A DNA stretch of 64,000 bases, taken from NCBI GenBank assembly GCA_030620095.1, contig JAUTXW010000064.1, forward strand, positions 690,501 through 754,500. The letters are read 5' to 3'. The position numbers and the translations under genes are program-made. Every line of letters begins with the position of its first letter. The first letter of the stretch is position 1. Shown piece by piece: positions 11,650 to 22,661 of the stretch. The DNA comes from Kuschelorhynchus macadamiae (Eukaryota > Arthropoda > Insecta > Coleoptera > Curculionidae). Under the pieces are notes generated by a model that was not told where the DNA came from, ran no database searches, and worked only from the letters and a program-made list of their open reading frames with translations.

Positions 11650-12426
11650 GGCGGCATTAATTTTATATTTTTATTATCGTTTCTTTCACACGTTCCATTT
11701 AAATGGCGATTTCCCATTATAATGAAAATTTAATATTGCACTTATTGATACTGCGCCACCTGGTGGTTATTTCAGAACATTTATAATTTTTAGCGATTTG
11801 CGTTGAATATTATCTGTGGTATTATTACTGAATTATTGTGATGTAGGCTATGTCCATACAGATTAGGGAGATGTTGCGTACCCAGCGCCCTAATATTTGT
11901 TTTAGCTTGAAAAAAGTAGGAAGCTGAAAACTGACTTATTGCTCCTCTATTAAATTGTGTTAAAAGAGATAAAATGCTATTTAAAATTTTCAAAATAATG
12001 CGTATTTGTTGTGATGTCAATCAGCGAAGTTACCACGGCGAAATCAAATCGGATTTTTTTTTACATCAGATTATTAGTTAAGATGGGCTCTTTTAAACGA
12101 GACCTAGTTTGTTCAATTCCGTTGACTTATAACGGAGTTATTGACATTTAAATAAAAACATGTTTGACCTTCCCCCACCACTACATTTTACGAGATAGAG
12201 CAAAATATCCTTAACAAAAAAATCACAATTTTTCTACTCTTTACGATGGCAGTATTTATAATATACCTTTACATGAATATTTTTTAGAAACAGCCCTTTT
12301 TCTGATTGACCATAACAGTTTAGCGGCCATATGCGGAACTTCAAAATATTTTCCAGCGATTTCTCTTAGTGTCGATTTAGCTAATAATTTTTTTTCCCCC
12401 AAGTTATATGATTAACGGTTAGCGAG

Positions 12427-12754
12427 TTATGGCCGGCGTCCATTCTTAGTTGGCCACCCGGTACATATACTTAAAATAGACTATTTACTGCAAAATTGCT
12501 AGTACGAGTTAACTGGGAACATATTGAGTAGCAAGGAAAATGAAACTGTAATGTTCGTTTGTAGAAAATGTAAAGTCAATTAAAGAAGTAGTTTTTTTCG
12601 CTATGTTGCATTCGTACGTAAGTCCCACCAGTTCATCTGTTCAATTTCGTACTAAAATTTTACCAGTTTATCCTTGGATGAGGCTTAATTTATATGCAAA
12701 ACTTGTAAGCAAACCAATAGGTAGTTTATAAGATATAAGCCATTACCCTGTTCC
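12427..12754. other. No gene recognised
   Basis: Spacer between the long-TIR transposon and a non-LTR scrap. Nothing recognisable. Confidence 0.5.
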
Positions 12755-12900
12755 TGACTAGACAGTGGCTGGACCTTCATAAAATGGGACTCAATACAGA
12801 TCCATATTGCAAATTTTGTGGCGACGTAGGCGACACTACAGATCATTTGCTGATTTGATGCTTTAATCAACACGCTTTGCTTAAGGGGAAATGTCATTGT
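12755..12900 (+). pseudogene. C-terminal zinc-finger scrap of a non-LTR ORF2
   Basis: In plus frame the sequence reads LHKMGLNTDPYCKFCGDVGD followed by TTDHLLI, a stop, and CFNQHALL. This C-x2-C...H...C pattern follows the RNase H or RT domain in R1/I/LOA-type non-LTR elements. No reverse transcriptase is present, and the boundaries are unclear. Confidence 0.4.
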
Positions 12901-14356
12901 CTAATGTCCTCCGCAGCCCGTCTAATGTATTCACTTATATGCATATAAGGGTCCACTAGTTGTTTTTTGTTCGGGTAGTCTAGGAAACTTAAAAGAATTA
13001 TAGCCAGTGAAATAAATCGGTATTTTCTAGCTTTCACATTCACTTCTGCCCCGAAGCATTGTTTACATTTTACAAACATACAAAAAATATGTATCATATT
13101 TCAAAAAACAGATATTTATGGAGCTATAAAAACCAAAATGTCCAAGTCCTTTCCTTTGAAATACCTATTAAGATTTGTGTTAGCTTGTTCAGAGTTTTAT
13201 TTTTAACTCTGTAATGGTTAAATTTTATTTTTAATGTTAAGTATATTTGGCAATATATTTGCTTCATTTTAAAAAAACCTAATTAGAATTACTTGAATTA
13301 TTATTTGTCAATGAGAATAAGTTCTTTTTATAATAAAGCATATTCTGACCTTGACTTTGACTAAGAAATGCCGCAAACACTACAGTTAGGTTTATTTAAC
13401 TCAGTGGTGGTTCGTGAATTTAAGTACGGGTGAGGCGCAGCGTAGATAGGTGCACAGCGCCGCGCGCCGCAGGCCAACATTTTTCGGGGTGCCACGCCCA
13501 AAATGGCTAATTTTTTAGCTTTTTATGATGTTAATTATCCATAGCTATGGAACATTTTTTAATACTTATGCCGCTCCCATCTCTATCTGGCTTACGGATA
13601 TTCACCACTGCGTTGCCATAACAACTTCCGTAAACAAATCTAAGCGAGAAAGCCTGAAGCGGAATTTGTTACTGTTGATTGTGATTCCTCAACGGCTCGC
13701 TCTTATGAAAAGGTGTTCAGCGCGCTACGTTTTAAAGTCATTATTTTTTGAGGATATAACGCACTAGTTTTGATAGAAAATAATGGTATAATTAAATAAA
13801 TAATGTGAATTTATATAAATTTATATAACATTTTTATAATAGAAATGTAGATTATAAAATGCTTAATATTTTAAAAATATTTTTTCTTTAAGTAAATTGA
13901 TTGGAAAATGTAGGTGAAGCGGCGCTAAAGATTAGTCTCGACTTTTATCATGCAAAATATTTTATTGCATGTTTATTGTTTTGGATGTAGAAAGAATATG
14001 TAATTGTAGTTAACTGCTTTTTATTTATAATTGGGATGTGTTGACTAATGTTTTTAAATAAAATTTGTATGGCTCTTAAAACCAACATAAGTCGGTAATT
14101 TTAAAGTTTTAAGTACATAGTGTTACTGTAGTATCTATACAATATATTCTTTGAAACCGTTTTCTTACAAATTCAGCGTTTAAGTTGACTTATAAAAAAT
14201 GGCCGCATTTGGCCGCTTTCTTTTAAGCTTACTCTGAAAGACCAATCTCTTGGGTATATTGTTGTAAAATATTTCGTGCCATTTCGTGCAAGGTTCGGAG
14301 AAAAATATTTTTTTTTAACATTCAGTTTTATATTTAAATAACATTTATCCCACAGA
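12901..14356. other. No gene recognised; one transposon-like end at 13404
   Basis: Mostly AT-rich sequence. CAGTGGTGGTTCGTG at about 13406 resembles the CAGTGGCGGCTCGTG end at 61462, a hAT-like terminus, but no matching inverted end was found downstream. An 80-codon open frame at 13525-13767 has no recognisable domain. Confidence 0.4.
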
Positions 14357-15833
14357 ATGTTCAGACCACCAAGAAAGCCAAGCTTAAGTGAAGATACATC
14401 TACAGAAGAACTGGGATTTGCAATGAAACTTCAGTTGCGAAACCACCTTTTAGAACATCCAAGTGATGTTATAAAAGTATGTGAACTATTATTTGGTTCC
14501 TCAGCGTCCAAAAAAACTATAGGGCCCGAAAAATTACTTGCGTTAATGTCTTTTCTTATACTCTCAGCCTGGCAATAGCGAACCCTTAAAGAATTTACAG
14601 ACGACTATATGGGGCCAAACAAATTACCATCATATTACCAGATACAAAAAAAAGTGAATTGTTATCCGCTAAAGGAAGACCTTCAAATTACTAAAAAAAT
14701 GGCGAAAATAAATCTTCAGTCTATTGTAGATTTAACTGCAAAAATAATTTTAAAATTTTGTACCAAAAACTTAAATGTAAATAAAAAAAATCTTACGTTG
14801 ACTAGTAAATGGGGATTTGATGGTGCATCCAGCCAAAGTTTATATAAACAAAAATTTCAAGATGTAACATCATCAGAACAAGATGAATCTTCAGTGTTTA
14901 TGACAAGTTTGGTGCCGCTTAAACTTTATGGAGGAAATAGTGTAAGGTGGGAAAATCCAGCTCCACCACGGACTCGCTTTTGTGGGCAAATTAAATTCAA
15001 ATTTCAAAAGGAATCAGTCGAACTAGTTCAAAAAGAATTTAGAGACATTCAAAGTGAAATTGTTGAATGTGTTAAACTTAACAGTAACAACTTGCGACCA
15101 TGACATATTCATAAAGCATGATTTGCATATGAGTACGATTGACAGTAAGATACGGACAATTATTTCGTAAACAGACTTTCTACACTTCATATGTGGATTA
15201 GATGTATGGAATGTTTGTTGCATGTTTTATATAATTTAGAATTTCAAACATGGTCTTCCAGAGCAGAAAATAAGCAACTAAAAAATAACAAGAAAACGGC
15301 TATCCAAGAAAATTTTATGAACCAGTTGGGAATACGAGTAGATAATGTAAAACAAGGTACGACGAATGACAGAAACACTGCAAAATCTTTTTTTAAAAAT
15401 TCAAAGTTTCATCTCAAACTACAGGAGTTAACCAAAGTGTACCTTATGGATTTGCAGTAATTCTTCAAGTCATCGCCTCTGAAGAAAATGTGAATACTGA
15501 ACAATTTAAAGAATACTTATTTTCCTTTATAAAAAATTTAAAGAATATTTATTTCCCTTGCCTTGCAGTATTCATCTGCTTTTAATCCATGGAGCCGAAA
15601 TTTGCTAATATTTCAATTTTTTTCCCATTGAAAAATTATCAGAAGAACCTTAAGAGGCCCGAAATAAAGAATTTAGAAACTTTTGCCAAAATTTCTCAAA
15701 AAAAAACAGGTGGCAAACAAAATATTGAAGACATTTTACACACTGTGTTAATATCTTCAGATCCTCTGCTTTCTTCTATTAAACCAAAATTCTGTTCAAA
15801 CAAAAATATAAAGAACTTTTATGCATCAATATA
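14357..15833 (+). pseudogene. RAG1-like (Transib-type) transposase relic
   Basis: Several frames together follow the order of the RAG1/Transib catalytic core. Near the start comes LPSYYQIQKKVNCYP. Next is the first catalytic-Asp region WGFDGASSQSLYKQKF (Asp codon 14819-14821), then VPLKLYGGNSVRWENPAPP and FCGQIKFKFQKES. After a large deletion at about 15170, which removes the zinc-binding part, comes LHMWIRCMECLLH and TTNDRNTAKSFF. The end holds the catalytic-Glu region EIKNLETFAKISQK followed by NIEDILHTVLISSDPLLSS. The match to vertebrate RAG1 order around its first Asp and its C-terminal Glu segment is what identifies it. At least five stops or shifts; no TIRs found. Confidence 0.7.
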
Positions 15834-16212
15834 GAAAATGTTCCAGATTCAAATTAAACGAATATATTTCGGTCTGTAAGTGGCATCATCATAGAATGGG
15901 CGTTTTAGTTATTTTGGAACTGTTTTTTTTATTTATTTGAACTTCAAATTTTCAGTTTTTTTTACATTCTGATTTTATTATTAATAATTAGTTAAAAAGA
16001 GAAAATTTGAGTACCAACATGTAAATGTTAAAACAGGACTTAGAATCACCATGTTGATTTCCAACTTCCATTAGGGGAATGGACCCGAAGAAGATTTTGT
16101 AAGTATTAATGGCGAGTCTTGAATAATAATTTTTTTTTCGTATTTTTTTTGTCTCACTCAGTATATAGTATGCAAAAAATACTTAAAAATGACACAGTAG
16201 TAATATTTTCAT
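15834..16212. other. No gene recognised
   Basis: AT-rich spacer after the RAG1-like relic. It may contain that element's 3' end, but no terminal motif was identified. Confidence 0.4.
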
Positions 16213-16220
16213 CAATCAAC

Positions 16221-17149
16221 TAAAGATGGCTAGTGAGTGATTCGCGTGATCCGATTTTGATTTTAATAAATGACTAGACTCACTCATCTTAAAATCACTC
16301 GAACATCGCATCTCAAACAATTGTTAAGTTCACTTGCTACGTTCACTCTCTGACTCCTGTTTCAGCTCTCGTTACTCTTGTACAGTGGAGTGATCTGTGA
16401 TTCGTTCTTTTTGCCCAGCAGTCGGTGCCGGATGAATCAAATATTATTTAATTGTCAATATTTTTACATAACTGATAGACGGAAGGGGTTTTTCATTCGT
16501 TTATTTTTTTATCCCTAATACTTCAAGAAACATAATTTGTTTATTACGATTCTAATCAATAAACTGATTATAAATAAAATATAAGAAAGATTCGAATATC
16601 AAAAAATATATTTAAGTATTTATAATTTACAAAAACAAACATTTTTTTCAAAACCTCTAATTCCTTAATACGAGTAAAGTAATTCCACACTACACTAGTT
16701 TGTTTTTCTAATCTTGACATTGCTAGTTAACTTAATTTTCAAAATATTATCCAAGGGCACACTGTTAATAATTTCGAATAATACCAATGATTAAAATATA
16801 TCAACTAAACACATCTACGCAACATTCAGAATCCGGGGAATTACTAGCCTTAATAATCTAATAACCAATAACCAAACATGCATAAAATTCAAAATGCGCC
16901 ATCTGCCAGTTACAAGCAAAAATAACCTTACCCGTCCGTACGCAAACCAAGCTGAAACTTGTAAATGCGAGTGGTTCACTGAGCATCCAGTGAATCGTAA
17001 GTAGTAAGCCGCCGCTCGCGGCAAGCAAGAAACCACAGATATGCTCTGAACTCCCCTTCAATAAATGACCCGGTGACTCGAGTCAGTGACATAATGCTGA
17101 TGACTCGACTGACTTGACTCAATAAAAAGTTTCGCTTTTGCCATCTCTA
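16221..17149. mobile_element. Non-autonomous hAT element with perfect 8-bp TSD
   Basis: The left end TAAAGATGGCTAGTGAG and the inverted right end (TAGAGATGGCAAAAGCG on the other strand) match a common hAT terminus. The flanks CAATCAAC at 16213-16220 and 17150-17157 are identical 8-bp target duplications. Subterminal regions are rich in GACTC/GAGTC-type words (ACTCACTC, GACTCGAGTC, GACTCGACTGACTTGACTC), which could be transposase-binding sites. The 929-bp body has no transposase; small minus-strand open frames near 16815-17061 have no recognisable domain. Confidence 0.85.
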
Positions 17150-17266
17150 CAATCAACCTTTTTTTTAATTCATATTTTCTTGAAATGCCATTAAAAAGAT
17201 CAATGTCCACGTTTTTCCAATTTCGTTACACAGTGCGTCGGCCTGCCTATGGTCAGTGCATTCTAA

Positions 17267-17795
17267 GGGCGATTCTAGACGAGCACCTAAATACGGCTTC
17301 ATCTGGCGTTGAAACAGTGTCCGGCGATTTCAACGCCTCTAGAGAAGTTGTGATGGCGCGTAGTGATAGCATTTTTGACGCGGTTTATTAATTTCTATGA
17401 ATGTTGGGTTTTGATCAAGTATTTATCGTCCTGAAAATCACATGACAGTGTCCGCTTTTGCAACAGTTTCGTTAACTACCAAACAATACATTATTACCGA
17501 AAGATTTTTTTGGATAAAGAACATTAACATGAATGTTCAAAGACGATTAGACAATGAATGAACCCACCAACCCACAAATCCGCGAATTATTTTTAGTCGT
17601 TTGGTTCCAGCAAAATAATGTCTGCACTACAACTAATCTGTACAGAAGTCGGCTTAACAGCTCGTATAAATTGACTCAACATTTTGATAGCATTTTAACG
17701 ACTGGGCAGCGACCGCCTGGTGTAGATTAGAATTTCTGCGCGCAACAGCTAGCGTTTATGTCGCCGCGTTTAAGCTGCTCGTGTAGAATCAGCCC
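17267..17795. mobile_element. MITE with ~30-bp imperfect TIRs
   Basis: The left end GGGCGATTCTAGACGAGCA pairs with the inverted right end GGGCTGATTCTACACGAGCA. The similarity continues for about 30 bases (CCTAAATACGGC against GCTTAAACGCGGC). No clear target duplication is visible, so the superfamily is undecided. It ends directly at a (AAT)n tract. Confidence 0.65.
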
Positions 17796-17796
17796 A

Positions 17797-17826
17797 AATA
17801 ATAATAATAATAATAATAATAATAAA
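17797..17826. repeat. (AAT)n microsatellite
   Basis: About nine AAT units. It forms the 5' border of the R4/Dong element, whose 3' border at about 22766-22785 is also an ATA-rich run. Confidence 0.95.
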
Positions 17827-18308
17827 CAACAAAGATTCAGAGATGTGTAGAAGAAATAATGGACCGTTTTCCCCACCACTCGCAGCACGACCCTATAAAC
17901 CTTACACCTCCACAGTGTCTTGACACAATGAAACAAAAACTTTCCTTGTACTCAGGAAGACTAAGAAGATATAAAACTAGCAATAACCGTAAACAAGACA
18001 ACGAACTTTTTTCTCAATCAGAGAAAAATTTTTACAGGAAATTAAAATCCTTCAACGATCCGTCATTAAATAATTACCCAACTCAAAATCAGATAGAAGA
18101 ATTTTGGGGAAACCAGTTAACAACACCAGCTCCTTACAACATGTATGCTGGATGGATAGAAGAAGAGCGCCAAGGACACCAGGAACTTAACCAAATACAA
18201 CACCAACCATTTGCAACGGAAGAAGTCTCCGAAATCATCAAAAACCTACATAATTGGAAGGCTCCTGGTCCAGATCATCTCCAGAATAAATGGATCAAAA
18301 AACTTTAC
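17827..18308 (+). pseudogene. R4/Dong ORF, upstream half
   Basis: Open in one frame from the microsatellite to the insertion point. It shows TMKQKLSLYSGRLRRYK, SEKNFYRKLKSF, IEEFWGNQL and NLHNWKAPGPDHLQNKW, the conserved segment just before the fingers of R4/Dong reverse transcriptase (NWKAPGPD). It ends with the codons for KKLY, which are the first codons repeated at 20461. An internal Met at 17859 is unlikely to be the true start, because the frame is open upstream. Confidence 0.8.
18297..18308. repeat. 12-bp target-site duplication, left copy
   Basis: AAAAAACTTTAC, identical to 20461-20472, flanks the Penelope-like insert. Confidence 0.85.
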
Positions 18309-18317
18309 ACCGCCACA

Positions 18318-20016
18318 ACAATCCAACGATCTGATTTGCACCAAGGCCGATAAAGGCTCTTGTTTAGTAGTTATGGAAAGAACTGATTATGTTGACAAGG
18401 TTATTGGTTTCTTGAACTCTGGTGATTTTGAAAGAATAAACAGAGACCCAACAAACTCATTTTTTACGAGGTTAAAAAGTAGTCTGGACACATTTCTAAC
18501 AACCTTAGAATATTTTAACATGACAAAAGATAAATTATATCCTATGAACCCTAAAACACCCTTACTTTATGGCTTGCCAAAGATTCATAAAGATGGCACG
18601 CCCATGAGGCCAGTGGTTTAATTTATTGATTCCCCATGCTACAAACTTTCAGCTTGGCTAAATAGAGTTCTTAGGGACGTAATGGGTTTTCATAGCACGT
18701 ATTCTACCAGGAATTCCATCGACTTTGCCAATCACCTGAAAAACGTTGATATTCCGCACAATGCATTATTAGTTTCATTGGATGTTAAGAATTTGTTTCC
18801 TAGTGTGCCTCCCGCAGACTGTATTCAGTTGGTAAGGGATTTATTGGCGAGATCTTCTTTGCCACAGTTACTCGTTGATGGCCTCACTTCTCTTCTTACC
18901 TTAGTTTTAGACCAAAATTTTTTCAAATTTAATGGACAGTTACATAGGCAAAGGTCTGGGCTGGCTATGGGTTCTTGTTTGTCGCCATTTCTGAGTGAGG
19001 TTCTCATGAACAATTTGGAAAACAGGATAATGAATAGTTATTTTGCCTCCTTTCTAACAGCATATAAAAGATACGTGGATGATATTTGCATTGTGTGGAA
19101 TGGCAACAGAAATCAGTTGGAAGAGTTTTTACAATTCGTTAACTCCTTGCATCCTAAAATTGAGTTTACATTGGAAATGGAAGATGAAGGAAAGCTACCC
19201 TTTCTTGACCTTTTACTATCTCGGAAACACAGTAGGATAGAGTTTGAGGTTTACCGGAAAACATCGTCCACGGATAATGTTATTCAGTATGCTTCAAACT
19301 CTCCTTACACACATAAATTTGCCGCGTTCAACTCCTTTTTCTATCGGTTGTGTAATTTACCATTGTCAAGGGAAGCGTTTACTAAGGAGCATGATATTAT
19401 AATGCAGATTGCTATGAATAACGGTTTTCCTTTGGAGTCCATCACCAAATTATATTACAAATTTATAAACAAGTACAAAATGTCCTATACTGTCATAAAT
19501 TCTAAACTTAGCGATGAGACAAATATTCAAGTGCATTACTTTTTTCGGAAATATTTCTCTCCAATTGGCAAAATTTTTTAAAAATATTAAAAATGTCAAT
19601 ATTTCATTCAAAACAGTAAATACTCTCAAGAGACATTTAGTAAGGACAAAGGACACAACCGATAAATTGTCCAGATCTGGGGTTTATGCACTAAATTGTA
19701 GTGAATGTTCCACGACCTATGTGGGACAAACAGGTCGAAAAATTTCCACAAGGGTGAGAGAACATTTAAGCCTTGTCAACAAATTCAGAAATACGGATGT
19801 AACTGAGACTGTTTCGGCCTTTCCAATCGTTTGTTGGAGTCAGGTCATGAATTTTCCATTTCTGAGGTTGATGTTTTACATGAATGTCCGAAAGGGAAAA
19901 AGCTTGACCTTCTAGAAAAAATGGAAATAACCAAAGCTATTAAAAGTCCCATTCTCACTTGCGTTAACGATGTTTTTAATTTTGAACCAACCCTAATATT
20001 TAACAATTTAATGTAA
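18318..20016 (+). pseudogene. Penelope-like reverse transcriptase plus GIY-YIG endonuclease
   Basis: One frame carries the RT from about 18331: KADKGSCLVVMERTDYV, LYGLPKIHKDGTPMRPVV, then a single in-frame TAA at 18619-18621. It continues with LLVSLDVKNLFPSVP, QRSGLAMGSCLSPFLSEV, the catalytic YVDD (19072-19083) and GKLPFLDLLLSR, to a stop at 19581. A +1-type shift near 19570 leads to the GIY-YIG nuclease: SRSGVYALNCSECSTTYVGQ followed by TGRKISTRVREHL. A second shift near 19820 leads to the C-terminus (LESGHEFSISEVDVLHECPKGKKLDLLEKMEI), ending at 20016. One stop and two shifts disable the copy, but all catalytic blocks are still readable. Confidence 0.85.
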
Positions 20017-20079
20017 TAATAATTGTAGGCAACCTTCATTTCATTCACTAATTCATAGAGTGAGTTTTTGGTTCTTTTC

Positions 20080-20170
20080 TTGGACTAGTCCAGTGACCTG
20101 TGGGTGGTTGCTTCGGTGTCTCACTCGGGTGGTCTGGGTTCGATCCCGTCTAGAGACATGAATCTTTTTT
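20080..20170 (+). ncRNA. tRNA-like pol III promoter motif in PLE 3' region
   Basis: TAGTCCAGTGACC (20086-20098) resembles an A box. GGGTTCGATCCC (20136-20147) is a good B box, and T-rich runs follow from 20163. The T arm pairs only partly and no normal cloverleaf can be drawn, so this is tRNA-derived or coincidental, not a working tRNA. Confidence 0.4.
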
Positions 20171-20357
20171 AATACTTTTTTTAATATTTCATTTTGTTTA
20201 TTCACGTGAGACTTAACCTCATTTTAATGTCCATCAAATATGTATAAGTAGTTGTTTGTTTTGTTGTGCTTTAGTGTTTTTTATTCTATTTGTAAGTTAT
20301 TGTTTTAGGATTTGTGAGTGTGATTATTTACTAAGGTTCTCTCTGTTGTTTGTAGGT

Positions 20358-20389
20358 CTGATGATGCTCGAAAGGGCGAAACACGTGTC
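20358..20389 (+). ncRNA. Hammerhead-ribozyme-like core
   Basis: CTGATGA (20358-20364) and GAAAC (20378-20382) bracket a stem GCTC/GGGC capped by a GAAA loop. AC-ACGT-GT then makes the short two-base helix III before the cleavage base C at 20389. Hammerheads with a very short helix III are documented in Penelope-like elements, and this one lies in the expected 3' region. Helix I (upstream TGTAGGT with downstream ATGTTTG) pairs poorly, so activity is doubtful. Confidence 0.65.
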
Positions 20390-20460
20390 ATGTTTGTTGT
20401 GAATTGTAAAATTATAATTTAATGAGACCGAGACTTGGAGTCTTTTTCTATGTTTGTTAT

Positions 20461-20472
20461 AAAAAACTTTAC
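20461..20472. repeat. 12-bp target-site duplication, right copy
   Basis: AAAAAACTTTAC, second copy. Removing the PLE plus one copy joins the two R4 halves without a frame change. Confidence 0.85.
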
Positions 20473-22661
20473 TGTATGCATCACCAACTAACAGTACTAA
20501 TTAATGACGTGATACTACATCCCCACAGAATGCCTGCATTTCTGACGGAGGGAACAACAAACCTTATGCCGAAAGACCAACAAAATACGCAAGATCTTAC
20601 CAAGTACCGCCCAATAACCGGTCTTCCAACGCTTTATAAGCTTGTGACACCCTGCATTAATGAACGAATTTATAAACACTGCGAGCAGAACAACATCATT
20701 GCAATGCAACAAAAGGGATGTACTAGAGCCGCAATGGGATGCAAGGAACAGTTAATAATCGATTCTGTAATATGCAATCAGGCCCATAACAAGAAAAGAA
20801 ACCTTTACTCAGCCTACATCGACTACAAGAAGGCATTCGACTCAGTACCACACGAGTGGCTATCAGGTATACTCCGGATTTATAAAATAGATCCTAATAT
20901 TATTCAATTCTTAGATCATATAATGACAACCTGGAGATCCAAGATACGACTACAAGTGCCTTATAACGACTGCATTGAGACCAATACTATCCCTATCAGA
21001 AGAGGCATATTCCAGGGCGACTCGTTTAGTCCATTATGGTTCTGCATGTCGATGAATCCGCTGTCGCGTCGCCTAAATTCCACTACATATGACTTCGCAA
21101 TCAAACATAATAACTTCTAACGCGCAAGATTAAGCCATCTTTTATATATGGACGACTTAAAACTGTACGCAGCCACCAAAAATCAACTACAACAAATGTT
21201 AAAGATAGTTGAAGACTTTTCTAGAGATATAGCAATGCAGTTTGGTCTTAAAAAGTGCCGAGTCGTAAATATGGTAAAAGGAAAATTGCAACCAGGCGCC
21301 TATGAAATGCAAAATAGCCAGAACATCGAAGCCATGAATCCAGAAGAGTCCTACAAATATCTTGGAATGGAACAGGCCCAAAGAATAGACCAACAAATTA
21401 TGAAGACTGAACTAATCAATGAATTTACGAAGAGAGTAAAACAGCTACTAAAAACAAGCCTTAACAGCAAGAACTTAAGCAAGGCCCTCAATACTTATGC
21501 AAATTCCGCACTGACATATTCTTTTGGTGTCGTAAGATGGACTAAAACAGATATTGATAGTATTCAGCGCAAATTGAGGACGTTAATGACAAAGGTACAG
21601 AAACATCATCCACGTAGTGCAACAGAACGAACAACACTACCATACGCCACCTGGGAGGAAGAGGATTGGCCGATATAGGTAAGCAGTTAGAACAACAGGT
21701 AGTAAAACTGCGTCTTTACTTTTTTAGGCAGGCCGAGGCATCCACACTTCATAGAGCTATATGTGAGGCCGATGAATCAACACCTCTACATCTAAGGGAT
21801 CAAAACATGCTCAGCCAATTCAAAACCGAGCAGGAAAAGCTGCAAACTTGGATGAAGAAACCTCTCCATGGACGTCATCCCAACGAGATCACCCAGGAAC
21901 ATGTCGACAAGATCGCGTCGAACTACTGGCTGACGTCGGGACAGATGTTCCCGGAGACCGAAGGCTTTCTCGTGGCTATCCAAGATCAAGTGATCCCAAC
22001 AAGGAACTACCTGAAGTACATCATTAGGGACCCATCAGTTCAGGACGATAGGTGTAGATATGGATGCCAAACTTCGGAAACTATCCAGCATGTGGCTGGC
22101 GGGTGTCAAACATTTGCACCAACGGACAACAAGGAACGACACGACTCAGTGGCTAAGATACTGCACCAAGAACTGGCAGCTAACTTTAAACTAATACAAT
22201 CAGACAAAGTTCCTTACTACAAGTACAACCCGGAGCACGTCCTCGAGAATAACGAATATAAATTGTATTGGGATAGATCTGTGCTCACTGACCAATGAGC
22301 TGCTCATAATAGACCAGACATACTTGTAGATAAGCTGTCTAGAAAAACAACACTGATCGACGTTGCTATACCAAATAACAACAACCTAAGTCGAAAGTAT
22401 AATGAAAAGATCATAAAGTACAGAGATCTAGAAGGGCATATAAGGAGGCTGTGGAGGATGGAGACGGTCCGAACCATTCCAATAATTATTTCAACAACCG
22501 GTGTCATTGCGAAGAATCTTCTGGAGAACACTAAAGCATTAGGTCTCAGCGACCATATATACAAGAACATGCAAAAAGCGGTATTACTTGGAACTGCCCG
22601 TACAGTTCGGAAATTTCTGAGGAAGACAGAAGAAAGAAGAGTTGCCCAACGGGTCCGATAA
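20461..22661 (+). pseudogene. R4/Dong ORF, downstream half: RT, zinc knuckle, endonuclease
   Basis: The frame resumes at KKLYCMHHQLTVLINDVI and shows the RT blocks DLTKYRPITGLPTLYK, AYIDYKKAFDSVPHEWL and RRGIFQGDSFSPLWFCMS, a stop at 21118-21120, then LSHLLYMDDLKLYA (catalytic YMDD at 21145-21156). A shift near 21650 leads to GGRGLADIGKQ, FPETEGFLVAIQDQVIPTRN and a zinc knuckle (CRYGC...HVAGGC). After a TGA at 22296-22298 comes the restriction-like endonuclease: RPDILV, LIDVAIPNNNN, IIISTTGVIAKNLL and ARTVRKFL, ending near 22661. Two stops and one shift disable it; no domain is lost. Confidence 0.85.

Larger units (their letters stand above)
9419..12426 (+). mobile_element. Tc1/mariner-superfamily transposon with ~630-bp TIRs
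   Basis: The left arm 9419-10047 and the right arm 11771-12426 are inverted copies. The outer ends read CTCGCTAACCGTTAATCATA on the left and its complement on the right; the inner ends meet at TTCTGAA and TTCAGAA. The arms share long exact runs (for example the segment around TACTGCCATCGTAAAGAGTA), with a few indels and one internal block that differs. A degenerate transposase gene lies between them. TIRs of this length are far above the 20-30 bp usual for Tc1/mariner. No certain target duplication was found, and the extreme left tip looks damaged. Confidence 0.85.
18309..20460 (+). mobile_element. Penelope-like element (GIY-YIG type)
   Basis: This 2152-bp insert sits inside the R4 ORF. It contains a reverse transcriptase, a GIY-YIG endonuclease and a 3' region with a tRNA-like promoter motif and a hammerhead-like core. 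The N-terminal part of the protein is missing, so the copy is 5' truncated. It ends AAACTTTAC-adjacent with no poly(A), as expected for PLEs. The 12-bp TSD is intact, which argues for a fairly recent insertion compared with its neighbours. Confidence 0.85.

Noticed and set aside
13404..13445. Left end of a hAT element upstream of the RAG1-like relic
   Set aside because: The end motif is plausible, but no inverted partner or 8-bp duplication was found, so no element is called.
13525..13767. 80-codon open frame upstream of the RAG1-like relic
   Set aside because: No match to the RAG1-like N-terminus or to another family that I can name.
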